In this document: piece after piece, positions 36,778 to 44,605 of the stretch
Numbering within the stretch: position 1 is the stretch's first letter
Layout: every line of letters begins with the position of its first letter
Source: Fangia hongkongensis FSC776 = DSM 21703
GTDB taxonomy: Bacteria; Pseudomonadota; Gammaproteobacteria; Francisellales; Francisellaceae
Direction of reading: 5' to 3'
Assembly: GCF_000379445.1 (NCBI RefSeq)
Contig: NZ_KB902271.1
Coordinates: 62,001 to 126,000 of the forward strand
Length of the DNA stretch: 64,000 nt
The notes under the pieces: generated by a model
Seen by the model: the letters and a program-made list of their open reading frames with translations, nothing else
The model's database searches: none
What the model was told of the DNA's origin: nothing
Program-made: the position numbers and the translations under genes

Positions 36778-37930
36778 AGCAGCTCATTATAAGCGTAATT
36801 AGCACACTACCAATCACAGTCACCCATAAACCCAGTAACATAAAATCATATACGTCCCATGCTAAATGCGCCTGAATAAATGTCCAAACTGAAACGCCAA
36901 AAGTAACAGTAAATGAAACAGCAGCGGCAGCACTACCATGCCCTCTTTCAATATAAAGCATTGCTGAACCCGTTGATAAAGGAGCAATATAACCAGCACA
37001 AAAACTTAAAAGAATCAGCGCAATACTGAGATAAAGTGCGCTATAAGGCAATGTGCTAAACAAAACAGCAAAAATAACAAATAGAGCTAACAATATAAAC
37101 CTGTAAACTATGCGGTGGGCAACTTCTGTCATTCTGCGATAACTTAAAATACCCAATATATAAAAAAGCGTAATCAAACATAAAACAATATTAAATGCTA
37201 CTGCCGTCATATTAAGTGTGCCTTGCAACAACCCACTGGCATTGGCCATTATAATTTGAATATAAAATGAAAATACAAAAACAAGCATGATAAGATTAAT
37301 TGCATAGCCTCTAGCTGAAAAAATGTACGCAAAATTCTTAATGATTGTATTAAGTTTAATGAGCTTTTGAGAACTTTTGTCATACAATAAAACGCCTCTG
37401 CAACTAATGAGCAAAGCAAGCTCAATAACAGCCATAGCAATATAAGCTAATCGCCAGCTTTCAGTGGCTAAAGTTCGCGCCATAAGTGAGCTTAGAAGTG
37501 GCGCCACCACAATACATATTGATAAAAGAGAATATGATTTTTTCATTTGTAACGCATTTATCGCGTGCCGTGAAACAAATGAACGCGCAATGGATGCATA
37601 AGGACCTGTGCCAATTCCCATCAATATAAAGCCAAGATAAAGCATCCCTAAATTTTGTGCTAAAGAAACGATAACAAGACCAATGATAGAAATCACCTGA
37701 ACCACATTTAAAACTTTTGAAGCGCCAATCACATCCGAGGCACTCGCTAAAATAATTGCCGAGATACTGTATATCATAAAAAGTGCACTGATCGCTGATA
37801 ATACTGCACTATGACTAAGTGACAAGTGGCGCGCTACATCAGAAGTTAAAGACAACGAAAGTGTTAAAGTCATATAACCGACCAATGTTAATATATTCGC
37901 TGTAAAATTAATTACGCTTACTTTTCTCAT
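36764..37930 (-). CDS. MFS transporter, drug-efflux type (Bcr/CflA-like)
   Basis: This 388-residue protein has about twelve membrane segments in the major facilitator layout. The opening ([20 protein letters not shown]), a first-loop segment ([16 protein letters not shown]) and a well-marked [19 protein letters not shown] in the fourth/fifth segment region resemble Bcr/CflA-type exporters. The substrate cannot be told. The gene is monocistronic and convergent with the ferredoxin gene. Confidence 0.82.
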   Translation of the reverse strand: MRKVSVINFTANILTLVGYMTLTLSLSLTSDVARHLSLSHSAVLSAISALFMIYSISAIILASASDVIGASKVLNVVQVISIIGLVIVSLAQNLGMLYLGFILMGIGTGPYASIARSFVSRHAINALQMKKSYSLLSICIVVAPLLSSLMARTLATESWRLAYIAMAVIELALLISCRGVLLYDKSSQKLIKLNTIIKNFAYIFSARGYAINLIMLVFVFSFYIQIIMANASGLLQGTLNMTAVAFNIVLCLITLFYILGILSYRRMTEVAHRIVYRFILLALFVIFAVLFSTLPYSALYLSIALILLSFCAGYIAPLSTGSAMLYIERGHGSAAAAVSFTVTFGVSVWTFIQAHLAWDVYDFMLLGLWVTVIGSVLITLIMSCFKRR

Positions 37931-38072
37931 AAATATTTTGTATCCAAAGAATATCTATCTACATTCTAGCAAAAAAGGCTGCTTGTAAATTAGCTAACTG
38001 CTACTACTCCCCTTGCAATCTTCTCAGGTTTTCCCCTACACTAATGATCAGCTTATTCCTAAGGAGAACCTT

Positions 38073-39233
38073 ATGCAAATCTACACCCATTTTGATGCAG
38101 GTAGTATTGAAGTTGTTTCAATAGAAAATCACCATGCAAAGCTGAATATTCGCCAAGATACCCACTCTGATTTTTTACAATGGTTTTACTTTCAGGTAAA
38201 TCTGAAAACACTCAATAGCTGCACTTTCAGTATTCATAATGCAGGAAAAACCAGTTATCCAAAGGGATGGTTTAACTATCGCCCATGCATCTCTTATGAT
38301 CGAAAAAACTGGAAGCGTCTTGATTCAGCGAATTTTAATGGAGAAGCGTTGGAGTTTACACTAACCCCCGAAGATCAACAGTTTTACCTTGCTTATTTCA
38401 CCCCTTTTAGTTATGAGCAACATCTTGATTTGATCGCTAAAGCACAAGCTTACCAACATGTTACCCATCATGTTTTAGGACAAACAACACAAGGGCGAAA
38501 CATTGATCTATTACACATTTCAAAGACAGATAAGCCTAAGAAAAAAATCTGGATTATTGCGCGCCAACATCCAGGTGAAACCATGGCTGAGTGGTTCATC
38601 AAAGGTGTCGTGGAAAAGCTTAGTCAAACGGTCGAGCCAGAAATAAATACTCTCTTAAAGACTTCCGCTTTTTATATTGTACCAAATATGAATGTTGATG
38701 GCGCTCATTTAGGTAATTTACGCGTTAATGCCAAAGGGGTTAATCTTAACCGTGAATGGTTAAGCCCAAGCATTGAAAAAAGCCCTGAGGTCTTTTATGT
38801 ACTTGAAAAGATCAAAGAGACAGGTGTTGATTTATTCTTAGATATTCACGGTGACGAGGAAATTCCTTATAACTTTATTAGCGCAAGTGAAGGGATCCCA
38901 AACCTGAGCAATGAAATCTTTAATGCGGAACAACAGTTTATCCACAACCTTTTAAAGACCAGTAACGAATTCCAACGAGAGCATGGCTATGCGATTGATG
39001 AAAAAGGCAAGGCTGATCTTAGTATGGCATCCAACTATATCTCCAACGCCTTTTTATGTCCATCGATGACTATTGAAATGCCTTTTAAAGATAATGACAA
39101 TGCGCCAAATGCGATAACAGGCTGGTCAGCAGAGCGCTCAGCACAATTTGGCCAAGATACATTAAAGGCTATTTACCAGTTATACAAAACTGACTTAGAA
39201 AGTCACTCTCGGACCCACGATCAAATCATCTAA
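38073..39233 (+). CDS. M14-family zinc carboxypeptidase (cytosolic carboxypeptidase type)
   Basis: This 386-residue cytoplasmic protein has an N-terminal beta-sandwich typical of cytosolic carboxypeptidases (about 1-125), then the M14 peptidase domain. Zinc ligands are likely His and Glu in ARQHPGETMAEWF and His in LDIHGDEEIPYNF; the general base Glu is in TIEMPFK. Substrate-binding NVDGAHLGNLRVNAKGVNLNREW is present. I chose the ATG at 38073, because AAGGAG lies 7 nt upstream; the in-frame opening at 38013 is not supported. Bacterial members are poorly studied. The 3' end overlaps the convergent lipoprotein gene by 39 bp. Confidence 0.88.
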   Translation: MQIYTHFDAGSIEVVSIENHHAKLNIRQDTHSDFLQWFYFQVNLKTLNSCTFSIHNAGKTSYPKGWFNYRPCISYDRKNWKRLDSANFNGEALEFTLTPEDQQFYLAYFTPFSYEQHLDLIAKAQAYQHVTHHVLGQTTQGRNIDLLHISKTDKPKKKIWIIARQHPGETMAEWFIKGVVEKLSQTVEPEINTLLKTSAFYIVPNMNVDGAHLGNLRVNAKGVNLNREWLSPSIEKSPEVFYVLEKIKETGVDLFLDIHGDEEIPYNFISASEGIPNLSNEIFNAEQQFIHNLLKTSNEFQREHGYAIDEKGKADLSMASNYISNAFLCPSMTIEMPFKDNDNAPNAITGWSAERSAQFGQDTLKAIYQLYKTDLESHSRTHDQII

Positions 39234-39773
39234 GCTCTGAAGTGGACCCAATGGACGAATCTCATCAACATAGGCTTTTCTTTTTGGCTCTCCAGACCAA
39301 AGTTTATACACTACTGTCTCATCTTGAATAATAAACACAGCTTGAAATGCCCACCCTTGTTTTAATACTTCTCGACGAAAGCCTGTTAAATCTAAAAATG
39401 CATTGCCAATACGCTTCTCATAGTCATAATCAACATTAACAACATAGGCATGACATCGCTTGAACACACTTAAACACTCAGCAACGGCATCAGGAACATT
39501 TTTCCCTGTGCTTAATGGGTCAAAGCGAATACGAATATCTAGGTAACTGTCAATTTTGACATTATTAGCAACATATGGATCAAAGCCAAGCTGCTTGAGT
39601 TCACTCACTGTCGTTTTATATGGTGCAACCTTATTATAGCTTTGTTGAATCGCATTAAATGATGCCCAATTATCTGTACGTTCTGTTGTTTTGGAAGGCA
39701 ATAAGAAACTGCATCCAACAAGAAAGCCTGCTATGCTAAGGATGGTAGTGCAATAACACAAAGAACGTATCAT
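39195..39773 (-). CDS. hypothetical lipoprotein
   Basis: This 192-residue protein has a lipoprotein signal with lipobox LVGCS at about residues 18-22 (numbered from MIRSLCYC). The rest is soluble, with the motifs YNKVAPYKTTVSELKQLGFDP and NVDYDYEKRIGNAFLDLTGFRRE, and I do not recognise the family. AGGTGA precedes the ATG at 39773; the GTG at 39782 is too near this site. The last 39 bp overlap the carboxypeptidase gene on the other strand. Confidence 0.8.
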   Translation of the reverse strand: MIRSLCYCTTILSIAGFLVGCSFLLPSKTTERTDNWASFNAIQQSYNKVAPYKTTVSELKQLGFDPYVANNVKIDSYLDIRIRFDPLSTGKNVPDAVAECLSVFKRCHAYVVNVDYDYEKRIGNAFLDLTGFRREVLKQGWAFQAVFIIQDETVVYKLWSGEPKRKAYVDEIRPLGPLQSLDDLIVGPRVTF

Positions 39774-39983
39774 TAAGCTCACCTATTTATACCTTTGCTA
39801 CTAGTATAGAGTGCGATTGTTGTTTTGCCATAAACCTCAAATCACCCAATAATCGAAGCATTTAAATTTCAGCTAAACATGGATCATAAAGCGCATAAAT
39901 ATCAACTAATTCAATACTTTCGGCTTGTAAAAATAAAACTCTATACTATGCTCCAAATGAGCATAAACAAAAGGAGAGAGACT

Positions 39984-40832
39984 TTGAAAAATGGAAAAAT
40001 TGCACTTGCGACCTTAATACTACTGGGCGCAAGCGGACAGTCATTTGCAGTAGAAGGCGCAAGCGCCTCTTCATCAGCAGCATTAACCTCTAATGTATCT
40101 GAAAAAGGCAAAAAAGCCTCTTCAGATTATTTCTTTACAATGGACTATCTTAAAATGGCTACCCTTCCAGGCTTTAGTATGGGAGCACCCGCCGGGATGG
40201 TTCCATCATGGGGTGTTGCATTTGCTTCATTTGGTGGCATTACAAACAGCCCCTCTGATTATCGTACAGATGGTAGCGCTTCAGTTGGTTTTGGTATCGG
40301 GGATGCTAAGAAAAATGTTGGCGGTGCTGTTAGCCTAGGAATAGGAAGTATTAACCCAACAGATGGCGGCTCCTTTAATCGAGGCAATATTGGCCTTTCT
40401 CTTGGTCATTTCTTCACAAAAACACTAACAAGTGTGGCAGTCGGTGGACAGAGCTTAGGTGGCTGGAATGCTGGCGGATCAAGCGCTGTTGATCCTTCCT
40501 ACTATGCTGCTGTAACCCAAATTCTTCCCAATAATATTGCCCCTGTCATTGTCAACGCAGGGATCGGAACCAACTCGTATTTCTTCTTGCGAAGCACCAA
40601 AAAACCAACAACTCATATTGCACCATTTGGGTCAGTTGCTGTATATGTTTTACCACAAGTCAGCTTAATTGCTGATTATACATCTGGTGTTGCTTCAGCG
40701 GGGGCCTCTATCGTTCCAGTAGCTGCATGGCCAATTACTGTGAATGTCGGTGCTTGGGATGTTTTCAAATACGCACCAAACCATGACAGAATTTCACTGT
40801 CAGGCTCTGTTGCCTATGCCTATGTATTTTAA
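39984..40832 (+). CDS. predicted outer-membrane beta-barrel protein (TTG start)
   Basis: This 282-residue protein has a signal peptide (MKNGKIALATLILLGASGQSFA) followed by a Gly/Ser/Ala-rich body with alternating hydrophobic residues and a C-terminal aromatic (SGSVAYAYVF), the usual mark of an outer-membrane beta-barrel. The start codon is TTG at 39984, with AAGGAGAG about 6 nt upstream. An in-frame ATG at 39879 has no ribosome-binding site and would put 35 charged residues before the signal peptide. A TATACT box at 39942-39947 may belong to its promoter. It stands before a Ser/Gly-rich secreted gene, 32 bp apart. The function is unknown. Confidence 0.75.
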   Translation: MKNGKIALATLILLGASGQSFAVEGASASSSAALTSNVSEKGKKASSDYFFTMDYLKMATLPGFSMGAPAGMVPSWGVAFASFGGITNSPSDYRTDGSASVGFGIGDAKKNVGGAVSLGIGSINPTDGGSFNRGNIGLSLGHFFTKTLTSVAVGGQSLGGWNAGGSSAVDPSYYAAVTQILPNNIAPVIVNAGIGTNSYFFLRSTKKPTTHIAPFGSVAVYVLPQVSLIADYTSGVASAGASIVPVAAWPITVNVGAWDVFKYAPNHDRISLSGSVAYAYVF

Positions 40833-40864
40833 TCATTTCAAATTTTAAAAGGTGGATAATAGAA

Positions 40865-41188
40865 ATGGAAACACTCATTAGAAAAAGTTACAAACAATCA
40901 GCAAAGCTCTTGGCTATCTTTTTTATTTTGCTAGCACCAATATCTCTTAGCATTTCACTAACACATGCTGCCACGACAGGTTCATCAAGTAGTGATGATA
41001 GTAGTGATAGTGGTGGTAGTAGCGATGGTGGCGGATCTTCTGGCGGCTCTGGAGGCGGCGGTATTGGCGCGTCATTTGCTGCAGCAATCACTGGCGCCGC
41101 TGGATCAAGCAGTTCAGCATCTACTTCGGCTGCCTCAACTACCACCGCTGAGGTGACAACCAATACACCTTATACTTATCGAGGCTAA
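40865..41188 (+). CDS. secreted Ser/Gly-rich low-complexity protein
   Basis: This 107-residue protein has a signal peptide ending near LTHAATTG (about residue 36) and a mature part made almost wholly of Ser, Gly, Asp, Ala and Thr (GGSSDGGGSSGGSGGGGIGA and similar). The sequence suggests a disordered surface or periplasmic protein. AAGGTGG precedes the ATG. It follows the predicted barrel gene after 32 bp, so the two may be one unit. No family is recognised. Confidence 0.7.
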   Translation: METLIRKSYKQSAKLLAIFFILLAPISLSISLTHAATTGSSSSDDSSDSGGSSDGGGSSGGSGGGGIGASFAAAITGAAGSSSSASTSAASTTTAEVTTNTPYTYRG

Positions 41189-41286
41189 TACATTAATCTG
41201 GTAATACTTTTTTCTTCTTTTCCCTTCAGCGCACAGCATGATACAATTGAGTGCATACCAAAGCTAATACTGATTACTATTCAATA

Positions 41287-41517
41287 ATGAAAAATGAGGA
41301 TATCGATAAGCAATCTCAAATGTCGCATCTGGAGTTGTTTAAATTAAATGGCGCCAAAGCGGCAATGCGATCGCTTATTTTTATTTTAATCTTTGCGCTT
41401 TTTCTTTATGCGATAACTGGTGATATTCTCTCCCCTGAGCTTGCCGTTATCTTTTTTCTGATCGACGCAAGTATTAATACTTTCAAACACAAATGGTTCA
41501 AAAACTTAAGAAAATAA
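41287..41517 (+). CDS. small two-pass membrane protein
   Basis: This 76-residue protein has two hydrophobic segments (AAMRSLIFILIFALFLYAIT and LAVIFFLIDASINTF) and a basic C-terminus. The start is uncertain: ATG 41287 is given, while GTG 41251 and ATG 41320 are in frame and none has a clear ribosome-binding site. A TACAAT box lies at about 41242. No family is recognised. Confidence 0.55.
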   Translation: MKNEDIDKQSQMSHLELFKLNGAKAAMRSLIFILIFALFLYAITGDILSPELAVIFFLIDASINTFKHKWFKNLRK

Positions 41518-41568
41518 TGCTCCAAATAGTTGGCTGCATATAGGACAGCCTCACTGGAATATTCAGGT

Positions 41569-42984
41569 CTATTTTTTCTTTTTCGGCGCGTAGATATCTG
41601 TTGCAGTTCCTTCGTATACTTCCGTTGCCATTGCCAGCGTTTCAGATAATGTTGGATGTGGGTGAATCGTCAAAGAGATATCTTCTGCATCACAACCCAT
41701 TTCAATTGCCAAAGAAGCTTCAGCAATAAGCTCTCCGGCATTTGGTCCAACAATTCCAGCACCAATGATCACATGATTCTCATCATACAATACTTTTGTC
41801 ATGCCTTCATTTCTACCAATACTTAACGAGCGACCACTCGCTGCCCAAGGGAAAACACCCTTGTCATATTTAATGCCTTGTTCTTTTGCTTCTTTCTCAG
41901 TTACTCCAACCCATGCAACTTCAGGGTCAGTGTAAGCAACAGATGGAATACATTTAGGTTCAAAATAATGTTTCATACCAGAGATCACCTCAGCAGCAAC
42001 ACGACCCTCTGGTACAGCTTTATGTGCAAGCATTGGCTGACCAATCACATCTCCTATCGCATAAATATGTGGCACATTGGTGCGAAGCTGTTTATCCACA
42101 GATATAAAGCCACGCTCATCGACATTAACACCTGCTTTTTCAGCATCAACCAAGTTACCATTAGGCGCACGTCCAACTGCCAATAAAATGCGATCAAATT
42201 TCTCAGGCTTATCAGTGGCTTTAGCGCCTTCCATAGAGACATAAAGACCATCATCTTTCGCTTCAACTTTGGTCACTTTTGTTTTCAGACGAATATCATA
42301 GCGCTTAGACATCATCTTCTCATATGGCTTAACAATGTCTTTATCTGCAGCACCCATCAGTTGATCTAAAAACTCAACAACCGTAATATCAGAGCCAAGC
42401 TCACTATATACTTGCGCCATCTCAAGACCAATAATACCGCCACCAATAACAAGCATTTTTTTCGGCACTTCTTTCATTTCAAGCGCACCGGTTGAATCAA
42501 TGATCCTTGGATCTTGTGGAATAAATGGTAGCTCTATAGAACGAGAACCTACCGCGATAATTGCATTGTCAAAACCAACTGTTTTAACACCCTCTTTTGT
42601 TTCAACTGCAATTTCATTTGGGGAAGTGAATTTGCCATACCCCTTAACAATTTCAACCTTACGCTGTTTGGCAAGCCCTTTAAGCCCCATCGTCAATTGC
42701 TTAACGATATTGTCCTTATAGCCCAAAATTTTATCTTTATTGTATGCAAAATTATCAAAGCTAATTAAGCCATCCTTTTCTAAATGGCGCGCTTCATTAA
42801 TGACTTTTGCAACATGTAAAAGCGCTTTTGATGGGATACAGCCCACATTCAAACACACCCCTCCAATTGTGTCATACTTTTCAATAAGCACAACCTTCTT
42901 GCCCAAATCTGCCGCACGAAATGCAGCACTATAACCGCCAGGACCACTTCCTAGCACAACAACTTCAGCTTGAATATCACTCAC
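41569..42984 (-). CDS. lpd: dihydrolipoamide dehydrogenase (E3)
   Basis: Lpd re-oxidises dihydrolipoyl groups of 2-oxoacid dehydrogenases and passes electrons to NAD+. The 471-residue flavoprotein has the FAD motif VLGSGPGGYSAAFRAADLG, the redox pair in GGVCLNVGCIPSKALLH, the NAD motif VIGGGIIGLEMAQVYSELG and the catalytic His-x-His-Pro (IHPHPTLSE). There is no N-terminal lipoyl domain. It ends the aceE-aceF-lpd operon, 15 bp after aceF. It could also serve the lipoyl domain of the fusion enzyme at 23445-26789. Confidence 0.96.
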   Translation of the reverse strand: MSDIQAEVVVLGSGPGGYSAAFRAADLGKKVVLIEKYDTIGGVCLNVGCIPSKALLHVAKVINEARHLEKDGLISFDNFAYNKDKILGYKDNIVKQLTMGLKGLAKQRKVEIVKGYGKFTSPNEIAVETKEGVKTVGFDNAIIAVGSRSIELPFIPQDPRIIDSTGALEMKEVPKKMLVIGGGIIGLEMAQVYSELGSDITVVEFLDQLMGAADKDIVKPYEKMMSKRYDIRLKTKVTKVEAKDDGLYVSMEGAKATDKPEKFDRILLAVGRAPNGNLVDAEKAGVNVDERGFISVDKQLRTNVPHIYAIGDVIGQPMLAHKAVPEGRVAAEVISGMKHYFEPKCIPSVAYTDPEVAWVGVTEKEAKEQGIKYDKGVFPWAASGRSLSIGRNEGMTKVLYDENHVIIGAGIVGPNAGELIAEASLAIEMGCDAEDISLTIHPHPTLSETLAMATEVYEGTATDIYAPKKKK

Positions 42985-42999
42985 TTTTAATTCCTCTAT

Positions 43000-44583
43000 T
43001 TATAATAAAATTTCTCTTAAATCGCTCAAAATTGCACAGTATTTTGTTAAAAATTGTGCAGCCAACGCGCCATCAATGACTCTGTGATCAGTTGACAATG
43101 AAAGTGGCAACATTGTTTTTGGCTCAAACTCTTTTCCATTCCACACTGGCTTCACTGCAGCTTTAGAAACGCCCATAATCGCCACCTCTGGCATATTAAT
43201 AATTGGGGTAAATGCTGTTGTACCCAATATGCCTAAGCTTGATATTGTAAAAGTTGCCCCTTGCATATCAGCAGGTTTTAACTTTCCTTCTCTTGCTTTT
43301 TTCACTAAATCCATAATTTCTCGTGAAATCTCAAAAATACCCTTTTGATCTGCATCCTTAATAACAGGAACAACAAGCCCTTTTGGCGTATCAGCAGCAA
43401 AACCAATATTATAATATTTCTTAATAATCAAACTTTCACCATCATTTGATAATGAACTGTTAAAGCGAGGGTAGTGCTGAAGTGCTGACGCTGCGGCTTT
43501 AATTAAAAATGACAGCGGTGTAATTTTCACACCTTGCTTTTCTGCATAGGCTTTTTTTGCTTTTCTAAATGCTTCTAGATCAGTAATATCCGCATCATCA
43601 TAGAAAGTAACATGTGGAATTTTCACCCAGTTACGCGCAAGGTTTTTTGCACTTAGCTTATTAATTCTCGATAAGCTTTCTGTTTCAATTTCACCAAATT
43701 TAGCAAAATCAACCACTGGATCTGGTAACAAATCCAAACCTGCACCTGCGCCCCCAACTTGACCACTTTGCACTTGGGTCACTGCTTTTTTAATATAGGA
43801 CTCACAGTCTTCTTTCGTAATACGCCCTTTTCTACCGCTGGCAGAAACACGCGATAAATCAACACCTAAAATACGCGCCAAACGCCTTACAGCTGGAGAT
43901 GCGTGTGCTTTAGTATTATCTATAACTTGACTCTCTGCTACAGCTACCGGCTGCTCTACTTTAGCCTCTGGCAGTTTTATTTCTTCCACCTTAGGCAGAG
44001 CCTCTTGAGTTGTCATATGAGAAGCATCAGCACCATTAACAGCTAAAGTTAAAACCAAAGAGCCTTGAGAAACCTTATCTCCCACTTTAATTGCAATTGC
44101 TGTCACTTTGCCATCTTTTGGTGATGGAATTTCCATCGATGCTTTATCTGTCTCAAGTGTTGCCAATGAGTCTTCTTCTTTCACCTCATCGCCCACACTT
44201 ACATTGAGCTCAATTACATCTACATCTTTATAATCACCGATATCAGGAACAGTTACCTCATAAGATGCTTGGCTTGTGCTTTTATCCGCACTTATCTCTT
44301 TTGTCTCATCCAAAGGCGCACTATTTGTGCCTTGTGCTTGCTTAGTAGCTGTTTCAACCTGCAAAATCACTGAACCTTCTGAGACTTTATCGCCTTCTTT
44401 AACTAAAATTTCCTTCACAACACCGTCAAATGGTGCAGGAACTTCCATTGATGCTTTATCTGTTTCAAGCGTGATTAATGAATCTTCTTCTTTAACTTCA
44501 TCGCCCACACTTACATTGACTTCAATTACATCAACCTCTTTATAGTCACCAATATCTGGAACTGTTACTTGTTGTAATGCCAT
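43000..44583 (-). CDS. aceF: pyruvate dehydrogenase E2, dihydrolipoyl acetyltransferase
   Basis: AceF forms the core of the pyruvate dehydrogenase complex and transfers acetyl groups to CoA. The 527-residue protein has two lipoyl domains with acceptor lysines at Lys43 and Lys147 (ETDKAS in both), a peripheral subunit-binding domain at about 230-265 (SPAVRRLARILGVDL) and a C-terminal acyltransferase with the active-site His in TDHRVIDGALAAQF. The lipoyl modules are nearly the same in DNA, 312 bp apart. E. coli has three lipoyl domains, so two is a shorter form. It lies between aceE and lpd. Confidence 0.96.
   Translation of the reverse strand: MALQQVTVPDIGDYKEVDVIEVNVSVGDEVKEEDSLITLETDKASMEVPAPFDGVVKEILVKEGDKVSEGSVILQVETATKQAQGTNSAPLDETKEISADKSTSQASYEVTVPDIGDYKDVDVIELNVSVGDEVKEEDSLATLETDKASMEIPSPKDGKVTAIAIKVGDKVSQGSLVLTLAVNGADASHMTTQEALPKVEEIKLPEAKVEQPVAVAESQVIDNTKAHASPAVRRLARILGVDLSRVSASGRKGRITKEDCESYIKKAVTQVQSGQVGGAGAGLDLLPDPVVDFAKFGEIETESLSRINKLSAKNLARNWVKIPHVTFYDDADITDLEAFRKAKKAYAEKQGVKITPLSFLIKAAASALQHYPRFNSSLSNDGESLIIKKYYNIGFAADTPKGLVVPVIKDADQKGIFEISREIMDLVKKAREGKLKPADMQGATFTISSLGILGTTAFTPIINMPEVAIMGVSKAAVKPVWNGKEFEPKTMLPLSLSTDHRVIDGALAAQFLTKYCAILSDLREILL
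44131..44571. repeat. tandem duplication of the lipoyl-domain coding segment in aceF
   Basis: The segment from about 44131 to 44252 is repeated at about 44443 to 44564, an offset of 312 bp (104 codons). Most bases are identical, including several silent positions, so the two copies are recent or kept alike by gene conversion. Confidence 0.8.
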
Positions 44584-44605
44584 TTATTTTCTTCCTCTGT
44601 CTCAA

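Noticed and set aside
40888-41163. 91-codon frame antisense to the Ser/Gly-rich gene
   Set aside because: It is the mirror of a low-complexity sequence (Pro/Leu/Ser-rich) and lacks a signal peptide or ribosome-binding site; the plus-strand frame has both.
41533-41552. Short hairpin GGCTG...CAGCC between the small membrane gene and lpd
   Set aside because: Only 5 bp and no T-run on either strand, so not called a terminator.
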